11,380 nt of DNA from Moraxellaceae bacterium (GTDB lineage Bacteria; Pseudomonadota; Gammaproteobacteria; Pseudomonadales; Moraxellaceae): assembly GCA_030146505.1 (NCBI GenBank), contig JASLCO010000118.1, forward strand, positions 1 to 11,380, read 5' to 3'. Positions 1 to 6,669 of the stretch are shown here, piece by piece (position 1 is the first letter of the stretch; each line of letters opens with the position of its first letter). Position numbers and translations under genes: made by a program. The notes below the pieces were generated by a model. The model worked only from the letters and a program-made list of their open reading frames with translations. It was not told where the DNA came from and did no database searches.

Positions 1-2300
1 GCAGCAGTGGCGAAGCCTCGGCACACTGGCTGAAAGACCCGGTCTGCGGCATGAATGTGGATAAAAGCAGTCCGCACCGCGCTACGCATGAAGGCCGGGA
101 ATACTTTTTCTGTAGTGCCCACTGCGTGAAGAAATTCACGGCAGCCCCGGAGCAATACCTGAAAAAAGAAAAGAAAGTCGCCGCCGCCGCAGCAGAAGGT
201 GCGCTTTACACCTGCCCCATGCATCCGGAAATCGTGCAGGAAGGCCCGGGCGACTGCCCCAAATGCGGCATGGCGCTGGAGCCCATGAGCATCACGGCCG
301 AGCAGGACGACAGCGAGCTGCGCGCCATGACGCGACGCTTCTGGATCAGCCTGATCTTCAGCGCGCCGCTGCTTTTTCTCACCATGAGCGAAATGGTTCC
401 GGGCCTGAACTGGCATCACCGCTTTGGTGACGCCTATGGCTGGATACAGTTGGCGCTGGCTTCGCCCGTGGTGCTCTGGGCGGCCGCACCGTTTTTCCGC
501 CTGATGGTGCAGTCCTTCATCAACCGCCATCTCAATATGTTCAGCCTGATCGGTCTGGGCGTGGCGGCTGCCTACGGCTTCAGCCTGGTCGCCCTGCTTT
601 TCCCCGCGCTGATCCCGGAAAGCTTCCGCCAGGACGGCATGATGCCGTTTTATTTTGAAGCCTCCGCCGTGATCGTGGCCCTGGTGCTGCTGGGCCAGGT
701 ACTGGAACTGCGCGCACGGGCACAAACCGGCGATGCCCTGCGCAGCCTGCTGAAACTGGCGCCGGAAAAAGCCAACCGGATCAGCGATGCCGGCGAAGAA
801 ACGGTTTTCCTGCATGCGGTGCAGGTGGGCGACAAGCTGCGCGTGAAACCCGGCGAGAAAATTCCCGTGGACGGCCGCGTGCTGCAAGGCCACTCCAGCG
901 TGGACGAATCCATGATTACCGGTGAACCCCTGCCGGTGGAAAAAACCACGGACAGCACAGTGACCGGTGGCACACTGAACGGCAGCGGCAGCTTCGTGAT
1001 GCTGGCGGAAAAAATCGGCAGCGACACCCTGCTCGCGCGTATCGTCGAGCTCGTGGGCCAGGCCGCACGCTCACGCGCCCCCATACAGCGCCTGGCCGAC
1101 CAGGTGGCCGGCTGGTTCGTGCCGCTGGTGATGGCTGTCGCCGCGGTGGCCTTCATAGGCTGGTGGTGGCTGGGGCCCGCACCCGCGCTGAACCATGCGC
1201 TGGTGGCCGCCATTTCCGTGCTCATCATCGCCTGCCCCTGCGCGCTCGGTCTGGCCACGCCCATGTCCATCATGACCGGCGTCGGCCGGGGGGCGCGCGA
1301 AGGCGTGCTCATCAAGGATGCCGCCGCGCTGGAACAGATGGAGAAGATAGACACGGTGGTGGTGGACAAGACCGGCACGCTCACCGAAGGCAAGCCCACC
1401 CTGTCCGCCCTGCGTGCCGTGAATGCCGATGAAAACGAGGTGCTGCAACTGGCCGCCAGCCTGGATGCCCTGAGTTCGCATCCGCTTGCGCAGACGCTGG
1501 TGAATGCCGCCAAGGAAAAGCATCTTGCCCTGCAGGACGTGGAAGATTTCCGCGACATTCCCGGTGCCGGCGTAGGCGGCTCCATCGGCGGGCAAAGCAT
1601 CCTGCTCGGCAATGAACGCCTTTTCCGCGACAAAGGCATTGCACTGGGAGCCCTGGAAAGCGAAGCGCAGCAACTGCGCGCGCAAGGCCAGACCGTGATG
1701 GTACTGAGCCGCAATGCCACGGCCATGGGCCTGCTGGCCGTGAGCGACCAGCTCAAGGCCGGCAGCCGCGAAGCCGTTGCGGCCCTCAGGGCCGAAGGCA
1801 TACACATCGTCATGCTCACCGGCGACAACCATGTCACCGCCCAGGCCATTGCCCGCGAACTCGGCATCACCGAAGTGCATGCGGATGTGCGTCCGGAAGA
1901 AAAGCATGGCGAAGTGAAAAAGCTGCAGGCCGCCGGCCGCCGCGTGGCCATGGCCGGCGACGGCATCAACGACGCACCCGCGCTGGCCCAGGCCGATATC
2001 GGCATTGCCATGGGCAACGGTACCGACATCGCCATGCAGTCAGCCGGCGTGGTGCTGGTGAAAGGCGACCTGCGCGGCATTGCCAGGGCGCGTGCCTTGA
2101 GCCGCGCCACCATGAAAAACATACGGCAGAATCTTTTCTTCGCCTTCGTGTACAACTTCGTGGGCGTGCCGCTGGCCGCCGGCCTGCTGTATCCCCTGTT
2201 CGGCCTGCTGCTCTCGCCCATGGTGGCCAGCGCCGCCATGAGCCTGAGCTCGGTATCCGTCATCAGTAACGCCCTGCGCCTGCGCAAGACGGATTTGTAG
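1..2300 (+). CDS. copA: Cu+-exporting P1B-type ATPase with YHS-like and heavy-metal-binding N-terminus (5' end outside window)
   Basis: This inner-membrane pump uses ATP to export Cu(I), and possibly Ag(I), from the cytoplasm. Reading frame 3 is open from the window edge; the ATG at 51 is internal, because the YHS-like motif DPVCGM begins upstream of it at 36 and continues through CSAHC. Numbering from M51: an HMBD-type module (YTCPMHPE to CPKCGMALEP, about 53-78); membrane helices from about 97; the actuator TGEPLPVEK (290-298); the CPC metal motif in TM6 (395-397); phosphorylated Asp439 in DKTGTLTEGKP; the N-domain HP motif SSHPLA (475-480); the hinge GDGINDAP (636-643). YN (701-702) and MSLSS (730-734) in the last helices match the Cu+ (P1B-1) signature. 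No classical HMA domain is seen in the visible part. It resembles CopA/SilP-like pumps. No clear intrinsic terminator follows. The family is certain; Cu versus Ag preference is inferred. Confidence 0.95.
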   Translation, partial: SSGEASAHWLKDPVCGMNVDKSSPHRATHEGREYFFCSAHCVKKFTAAPEQYLKKEKKVAAAAAEGALYTCPMHPEIVQEGPGDCPKCGMALEPMSITAEQDDSELRAMTRRFWISLIFSAPLLFLTMSEMVPGLNWHHRFGDAYGWIQLALASPVVLWAAAPFFRLMVQSFINRHLNMFSLIGLGVAAAYGFSLVALLFPALIPESFRQDGMMPFYFEASAVIVALVLLGQVLELRARAQTGDALRSLLKLAPEKANRISDAGEETVFLHAVQVGDKLRVKPGEKIPVDGRVLQGHSSVDESMITGEPLPVEKTTDSTVTGGTLNGSGSFVMLAEKIGSDTLLARIVELVGQAARSRAPIQRLADQVAGWFVPLVMAVAAVAFIGWWWLGPAPALNHALVAAISVLIIACPCALGLATPMSIMTGVGRGAREGVLIKDAAALEQMEKIDTVVVDKTGTLTEGKPTLSALRAVNADENEVLQLAASLDALSSHPLAQTLVNAAKEKHLALQDVEDFRDIPGAGVGGSIGGQSILLGNERLFRDKGIALGALESEAQQLRAQGQTVMVLSRNATAMGLLAVSDQLKAGSREAVAALRAEGIHIVMLTGDNHVTAQAIARELGITEVHADVRPEEKHGEVKKLQAAGRRVAMAGDGINDAPALAQADIGIAMGNGTDIAMQSAGVVLVKGDLRGIARARALSRATMKNIRQNLFFAFVYNFVGVPLAAGLLYPLFGLLLSPMVASAAMSLSSVSVISNALRLRKTDL

Positions 2301-2539
2301 CGGCCTGTTTCTGGAGGGCGTCCCCTTGATTCCGTTTTTCAGCAAATGTCGTCCCCGCCGGGGAGGAGCAGTGACTTTCCGGCTTGTGATGTACGCCATA
2401 AAGAACTTGAGGCTCCCGGGCCCCGGCCTGTCATGGTTTGGTTGCGACTGAAACTCCTTCCATCGCAAGGCCGCTTCACAAACACCGAACATTTCGTGAT
2501 GTGAAAGCGACCCAGACACCACAATAAAACGCCCGCCCC

Positions 2540-2585
2540 TTTTCCCTGCCGCTGCTTCAATCCAGACAGGCAGCGACAGGGAAAA
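2540..2585 (+). promoter_or_regulatory. Hairpin covering the ribosome binding site of the AsmA-like gene
   Basis: The 15-nt arms 2540-2554 and 2571-2585 are inverted repeats matching at 14 of 15 positions (one C-A mismatch, 2549/2576), with a 16-nt loop. The 3' arm contains the likely Shine-Dalgarno AGGGA (2578-2582), and the start codon follows at 2592. If transcribed, the folded RNA would hide the binding site, so it could modulate translation. The pairing is read directly from the sequence; a regulatory role is inference. The rest of the 2301-2591 spacer holds no gene. It contains a weaker inverted repeat (2472-2480 with 2500-2509, one bulge) and a small 5-bp hairpin at 2352-2364 without a T run. 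Confidence 0.5.
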
Positions 2586-2591
2586 CATTTC

Positions 2592-4712
2592 ATGGCTAGC
2601 GGCAAGACCCGGCTCTCGCGCCGGCAGAAAACCGGACTCGGCATGGCAGCGCTCCTCGTTTTGCTGCTGGCCGGCCTCGCCGCCTGCGAATGGGCAGGCT
2701 GGCCTTTCCTGCGCCAGCCACTGGAAAACCAGCTCAGCCAGAAACTGCAACGCCGGGTGGAACTGGGCCATGAATTCCGCCTGCACCTGCTCGGCCACCT
2801 GCGCCTCAGTACCGATCAATTCCGCATTGCCGGTGCCGGCTGGCAGCCCGACACCGGCGCAGGCCGGCCATTCTTCAGTGCCAGCGACGTAACGCTCGCC
2901 CTGCCCTGGCGCAGCCTTCTCGGCAGCCTCAAGGGCCGGCGCATACGCATCAGCCTCTTGCAGGCCACCACTGTCGACGCCCTGCTGATCCGCGAAAAAA
3001 ACGGCCGGGCCAACTGGATGTTCGGTGCGCCCGAGACAGCCGCGCCCCGGGACGTTGCCATTCCGCACTTCGACAGGCTCATCGTGCAATCAGGCAAGCT
3101 GCAACTGCGCGACGAAATCTCCACACTGAAAATCCAGGCACAGGCCACCATGCACGACGGTAGCCGGGACGAACGCCCCGGCCTCAAGGTCCGTGCCAAT
3201 GGCAGCTTCCAGGACAAGGTTTTCTCGGCACGCGCCAGCTCGCCGGGCCTGCTGCCGCTGGTGGCGCCGGAAGGCCGCTCCGTGCCCATCGGCCTTGCGG
3301 CAGAGCTGGAAATGGGCGGCAGCCGCCTGACCTTCGACGGCTTCGCCTCGGACCTCCTGCAATTCGGCGGACTCAGCGGGGACTTCACCGTGGCCGGCCC
3401 TTCGCTGGCCGCCGTGGGCGACGCCACCGGTATCACCCTGCCCACCACTGCGCCCTTCACCATGGACGGCCATGTGCACAAGCAGCAATCGCTGTGGACG
3501 CTCAATGTCGACGAATTTGCCGTGGGCAGCACACGCCTCTCCGGCCTTTTCCACTATGACACAAACACCAGCCGCCCCCGCCTCGCCGGTGAACTGCACG
3601 GCAGCCAGCTCGCCCTGGCCGACCTTGCGCCCGCCCTCGGCGCACCGGTGGCAGCCGTACCGGCAGCCCCTGTCACAGCCCGCCAGGCGCCCGGCAAACC
3701 GGCAGCCACCACGGTGGCGCGGCAGGCTTCCGGGCGCGTGCTGCCGCAACGCGAATTCGACATTCCCTCGCTGCAACGCATGGATGCCGACATTGCGGTG
3801 AGCCTGGACCAGGTCCTCCTGGGACGCGTTTTTGCGCAGCCGCTGGCGCCACTGCAAGGTCACCTGCAACTCGATCACGGCGAACTCAAACTGGAAAAAA
3901 TGCTGGCGCGTAGCGCCGACGGTGAATTGCGCGGCGAACTTCTACTGGACTCGCGTCGCAGCCCGCCCCTCTGGGCCGGCAATCTTCAGTGGTCAGGCGT
4001 GAAGCTGGAAAAATGGCTCAGGCCCCGCAATGAACTGGCGCGCAAATCGGAACGCCTGCGCCTGAAAAACCCGGCCGGGGCCACGGCAGCGCCACCCTTT
4101 GTGAGTGGCGAGCTGGGTGGACGGGCCAGGCTGCGTGGCAGCGGCAAATCCACGGCAGCCATGCTGGCCACGCTGCAAGGCAGCGCGCAAACCTGGGTGA
4201 AGGACGGCCAGCTTTCACAACTCTTGCTGGAAGGCTCCGGCCTCGATGCCGCACAGGCGCTGGGCCTGCTGCTGCGTGGCGACAGGAATCTGGAATTGCG
4301 TTGCGCCGTGCTCGGCGTCAAGGCCGACAAGGGCCTGCTGCAAACTGAAACCGGCGTGGTGGACACCAGCGACACGCTGCTCCTGCTGAGTGGAAACGTG
4401 TCATTGCCGGAAGAAAAACTGGACCTCACCCTGCGCGCCAAGCCGCACGATTTCTCGCCGCTTTCCCTGCGAGCTCCCCTGCACGTGCGCGGCAGTTTTT
4501 CCGACCCCCGCCTGCGGCCCGACACCGGCACCCTGGGCCTGAAAGCCGGGGCAGCTGCCGTGCTGGGCCTGACACTCTCACCCTTCGCCGCCATCATTCC
4601 GCTGATGGATCCCGGCTCCTCCGGCAAGAACGACAGCTGCCGGGAAACCCTCGCGCGCCTGCAGGCCACCCGCGATACACCTGCCGGAATGAAGGCTGCC
4701 TTGCAGCCTTGA
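2592..4712 (+). CDS. AsmA family protein (envelope biogenesis / lipid transport type)
   Basis: A 706-residue protein of the AsmA family. These proteins are usually anchored in the inner membrane by one N-terminal helix, with a large beta-rich periplasmic part, and are linked to outer-membrane assembly or phospholipid transport. Seen here: basic N-terminus and hydrophobic segment (about 15-32); the family's early motif WPFLRQPLENQLSQKLQRRV (37-56); a low-complexity Ala/Pro linker (about 345-382); then FDIPSLQRMDADIAVSLDQV (389-408) and a C-terminal AsmA region (about 500-645) containing LEGSGLDAAQALGLLLRGDR, VVDTSDT and LDLTLRAKPHDFSPLSLRAP. The C-terminal DPGSSGKNDSC resembles the tail of AsmA relatives. 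Residues 29-32 (LAAC) look like a lipobox, so a lipid anchor cannot be excluded. ATG 2592 was chosen because AGGGA lies about 9 nt upstream. The exact member (asmA versus yhjG or similar) is not resolved. Confidence 0.88.
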   Translation: MASGKTRLSRRQKTGLGMAALLVLLLAGLAACEWAGWPFLRQPLENQLSQKLQRRVELGHEFRLHLLGHLRLSTDQFRIAGAGWQPDTGAGRPFFSASDVTLALPWRSLLGSLKGRRIRISLLQATTVDALLIREKNGRANWMFGAPETAAPRDVAIPHFDRLIVQSGKLQLRDEISTLKIQAQATMHDGSRDERPGLKVRANGSFQDKVFSARASSPGLLPLVAPEGRSVPIGLAAELEMGGSRLTFDGFASDLLQFGGLSGDFTVAGPSLAAVGDATGITLPTTAPFTMDGHVHKQQSLWTLNVDEFAVGSTRLSGLFHYDTNTSRPRLAGELHGSQLALADLAPALGAPVAAVPAAPVTARQAPGKPAATTVARQASGRVLPQREFDIPSLQRMDADIAVSLDQVLLGRVFAQPLAPLQGHLQLDHGELKLEKMLARSADGELRGELLLDSRRSPPLWAGNLQWSGVKLEKWLRPRNELARKSERLRLKNPAGATAAPPFVSGELGGRARLRGSGKSTAAMLATLQGSAQTWVKDGQLSQLLLEGSGLDAAQALGLLLRGDRNLELRCAVLGVKADKGLLQTETGVVDTSDTLLLLSGNVSLPEEKLDLTLRAKPHDFSPLSLRAPLHVRGSFSDPRLRPDTGTLGLKAGAAAVLGLTLSPFAAIIPLMDPGSSGKNDSCRETLARLQATRDTPAGMKAALQP

Positions 4713-4719
4713 GGTTTTT
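4692..4719 (+). terminator. Hairpin overlapping the AsmA-like stop codon, with T run
   Basis: The perfect 8-bp stem AAGGCTGC (4692-4699) / GCAGCCTT (4703-4710), with loop CTT, covers the last codons and touches the TGA at 4710-4712. GAGG and five Ts follow. It may act as a first terminator before the stronger one at 4736-4759. The gap between stem and T run makes it a weaker candidate. Confidence 0.4.
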
Positions 4720-4735
4720 CCAGGAAGTGAAACAA

Positions 4736-4759
4736 AAAAGCCGGCAACAGCCGGCTTTT
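4736..4759. terminator. Bidirectional intrinsic terminator between convergent genes
   Basis: The perfect 10-bp stem AAAAGCCGGC (4736-4745) / GCCGGCTTTT (4750-4759), with loop AACA, gives a GC core followed by T residues on either strand. It lies between the convergent AsmA-like gene (+) and lipoprotein gene (-), so it can end transcription from both sides. Confidence 0.85.
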
Positions 4760-4809
4760 CGGAAATTCCTTTTCCTGCGCAAATGAGTTCGTACCTGCAG
4801 GTCATGGAT

Positions 4810-6090
4810 TCAATTCAGTTTGCAGCCCTTGACGTTCAGCGGTGAGGCCAGCGCCAGGCCATCTTCCGTCGCAGTCGGCGTCCACTGGTTCAACGATGTT
4901 GAATAATCACCCGTCAAACTGATGGTGGAAGACTCCACTGCTCCCGAGGCCGCCAAAGTGTACTTGCCAGAGCCGTAACTATAACTTCCCGCCAGCGCGG
5001 CACTCTTCCCGGTCTTCAGGTTCAGCAGGCGACCACTGACAATATTGGAAGCATCCACTTCCACCTGATAGACATAGTCATTGTCACTGGGGAAATGCAC
5101 CACCCCAGCCAATCGGCGTACTGCCGTGGGCAAACCTGCCAGACGGGAGGCGGTCTGCACACCGGCCGATGCCAGCTCATTTGTGGCCGTAGCATGCAGG
5201 TAGACCTTGTCCGGCGTCAGCAGGCTTTGGCGGTAATCCATCTTGACCAGCGCTGGCTGCTCATCCGAGTCCACTGCGATGAAGTGGCTGTCATCAGCCA
5301 GCAAATTGCTGTAGTCAAAAGCTGTTGCCGCATTGAAGTGATAACTGCTGGTATTGGTTTGCGGCAGGTATTGCAGCGCTGAAATGATACCTGCGCCATC
5401 CATGATGAACGCCAGGCGGCTGGTCACGCTGCCGGCTAACTGCTGCTCGCTGGTGTAGGCACCAGCATAGGCGCAGGCCATGCTGTCAACCAGATGATCG
5501 CGCGCATCGGACTGCGATGTGTAGCTGGCTGTTCCGGTAAGCGCCTTGATGCCTTTGGCAACGGTCTTGCCGCCAGAGCCGACAATTCCATTCATGATGG
5601 CATTGGCAGGCTTGCCATCATTCGTACTCAAGTCAAAAGCAGCGGAAGAAGTGAAATCTATCTGAGGCCAGTTCAGGGCATCGTCGTCCAGCGCCTGCGC
5701 AATCGAAATGCCATTGGAAGCATCGCCATCAGAATCCAGCGTCATCAGGAAGCGGGTCAGGTTGAGGATGGTGGTTTCGCGATTGGCTGCCGATTCGGGC
5801 ACCAGGCTTGCCGGTGTCACGGTCACGTTATCCGCATCAGGAACAAAACTGCCCAGCTTCACCTTGCCCACATAGGCCGTGTAGGTCTCGCCTGGCCGGT
5901 AGGAGAATGTTCCCTTGGCACTGGTATAGGCATCACCTGTGCTCCCCTGCACCCACAAGCCTGCCACCGGCGCATCACGAAACACGCCAGTCGTCGTTGC
6001 ACCCGGGCCCGAAGGAAGGCCTCCTCCACCGCAAGCGGTCAGCGTGCCGGCGACAGCCAGTGAAAGGGAAAGGCCCTTGAACAATTTCAT
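4810..6090 (-). CDS. Putative outer-membrane lipoprotein of unknown function
   Basis: A 426-residue protein. The open frame runs further upstream, but the start at 6090 is strongly preferred: it gives a classic lipoprotein signal MKLFKGLSLSLAVAGTLTAC (Cys20, lipobox LTAC), with AGAGG 5 nt upstream. The residues after Cys20 are Gly-rich with no Asp at +2, which in enteric Lol sorting would favour the outer membrane. The mature protein begins with a small beta-sandwich-like region (GVFRDAPVAGLWV to GTFSY, about 35-64), then LVPESAANRETTILNLTRFLMTLDSDGDASNGISI (97-130, described here in two overlapping blocks: a helix ending in RFLMTLD and an acidic DSDGD turn). That pattern is familiar from uncharacterised gammaproteobacterial lipoproteins. 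The second half is beta-rich. Cys206 and Cys423 are the only other cysteines and could form a disulfide. Function cannot be assigned. The gene is transcribed alone, convergent to the AsmA-like gene. Its GC is lower than its neighbours' in places (29 of 60 at 5281-5340). Confidence 0.85.
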   Translation of the reverse strand: MKLFKGLSLSLAVAGTLTACGGGGLPSGPGATTTGVFRDAPVAGLWVQGSTGDAYTSAKGTFSYRPGETYTAYVGKVKLGSFVPDADNVTVTPASLVPESAANRETTILNLTRFLMTLDSDGDASNGISIAQALDDDALNWPQIDFTSSAAFDLSTNDGKPANAIMNGIVGSGGKTVAKGIKALTGTASYTSQSDARDHLVDSMACAYAGAYTSEQQLAGSVTSRLAFIMDGAGIISALQYLPQTNTSSYHFNAATAFDYSNLLADDSHFIAVDSDEQPALVKMDYRQSLLTPDKVYLHATATNELASAGVQTASRLAGLPTAVRRLAGVVHFPSDNDYVYQVEVDASNIVSGRLLNLKTGKSAALAGSYSYGSGKYTLAASGAVESSTISLTGDYSTSLNQWTPTATEDGLALASPLNVKGCKLN

Positions 6091-6361
6091 GTGCACCTCT
6101 GCAAGGATGGCAGTGTCAACGGCTGCCTGACTGCGCACGATATTAGCGAGCAGCCCTGGCAGCCACCATCGCCGGGCCGGCTCCCGGGCCGCAAAACTGT
6201 GTAGCAAATATGTGAAGCCCCCCGTGAGGTGGGGAAACAGATGCATCAGGGATGATGAGCACGAATTTCTTTTTAAGGCCCGACGCACGGCAAGCGACTT
6301 GTATCCGGCCAGTTTGGCTGCTAAGTTCGAACCTCTTCCTCTCACGGCATCCCCGAAAGCC

Positions 6362-6445
6362 ATGACTGCACCGGCCCGTTTCAACCTCCCGAACAAGCTC
6401 GCTGCTGTTGCAATGACAGCCGTGCTGGGCCTGCTGCTGCCCTGA
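6362..6445 (+). promoter_or_regulatory. Candidate leucine leader peptide upstream of leuA
   Basis: A 27-codon ORF starts at ATG 6362 and ends at TGA 6443-6445; an in-frame ATG at 6413 would give only MTAVLGLLLP. The last codons read Val-Leu-Gly-Leu-Leu-Leu-Pro, with all four leucines as CTG. Leu-rich leader peptides upstream of leucine biosynthesis genes are the basis of attenuation in enteric bacteria (LeuL). The stop is followed by a 5-bp hairpin TGCCC/GGGCA (6438-6442 / 6447-6451) and then five Ts (6459-6463). Against it: no good Shine-Dalgarno stands before 6362 or 6413, the hairpin is short and overlaps the ORF's end, and leuA is 224 nt further on. A hint rather than a firm call. Confidence 0.3.
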
Positions 6446-6520
6446 CGGGCATCCATCGTTTTTCCTTACCCCGTAACACCCCATCCTGAATAGAACCCCG
6501 GACCTCCGGAGACTTGTGCC

Positions 6521-6664
6521 ATGTTCCTGCACATCGCCTTGCCATTGACTGGCTCGTCATTCCTTTCCGCACGACTGCGCTGCGGTACTTCGGCCATGAG
6601 TACGTGGCAGCCGGAGTGCCCTGTCCTTGCCATCACGACACCGCGACCTCAATGCAAGAGATGA
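6521..6664 (+). CDS. Small upstream ORF overlapping the leuA start region
   Basis: A 47-codon ORF (starts MFLHIALPLTGSSFLSARLR) with a good Shine-Dalgarno GGAG (6508-6511) 9 nt before its ATG. Its TGA (6662-6664) overlaps an in-frame leuA ATG (6661-6663) as ATGA, the layout typical of translational coupling. Five leucines fall in its first 19 residues, though not consecutively. I recognise no domain. It may be a leader that couples translation to leuA, or a chance ORF. Confidence 0.3.
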   Translation: MFLHIALPLTGSSFLSARLRCGTSAMSTWQPECPVLAITTPRPQCKR

Positions 6665-6669
6665 ACATC

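Larger units (their letters stand above)
6091..6669. other. Divergent intergenic region between lipoprotein gene and leuA
   Basis: These 579 bases separate two divergent genes and must hold both promoters. Minus strand: TAATAT (complement of 6140-6145) is a possible -10 for the lipoprotein gene, but no good -35 stands at the right distance. Plus strand: TTGTAT (6299-6304), a 17-nt spacer and TAAGTT (6322-6327) is a weak sigma70-like candidate for leuA. A C-rich/G-rich pair sits near 6218-6235. Two small leader ORFs (listed separately) lie in the right half. I see no tRNA, T-box or named riboswitch. Confidence 0.45.

Noticed and set aside
650..2287. A 545-codon open frame on the minus strand inside the copper ATPase gene
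   Set aside because: It is antisense to a gene with all P1B motifs; its product is Arg/Ser/Ala-rich low-complexity sequence with no recognisable domain, typical of a GC-rich shadow frame.
2305..2340. Possible terminator after the copper ATPase gene (GAGGG/CCCTT, then TTTTT)
   Set aside because: The stem is 5 bp including a G-T pair, and the T run is separated from it by several bases; too weak to call.
2348..2366. GTCGTCCCC plus a 5-bp palindrome, resembling the start of the inner arms of the MITE-like element
   Set aside because: Only the first 8 bases match; the loop and the rest of the arm are absent, so a decayed copy cannot be supported.
6091..6456. N-terminal extension of the lipoprotein frame to 6456
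   Set aside because: The extension would bury a perfect lipoprotein signal peptide in the middle of the protein, while the start at 6090 has a well-spaced AGAGG.
6446..6660. A strong attenuator terminator between the leader ORF and leuA
   Set aside because: Only 4-5 bp stems were found (for example GTACT/AGTAC near 6585-6603), and none is followed by a T run.
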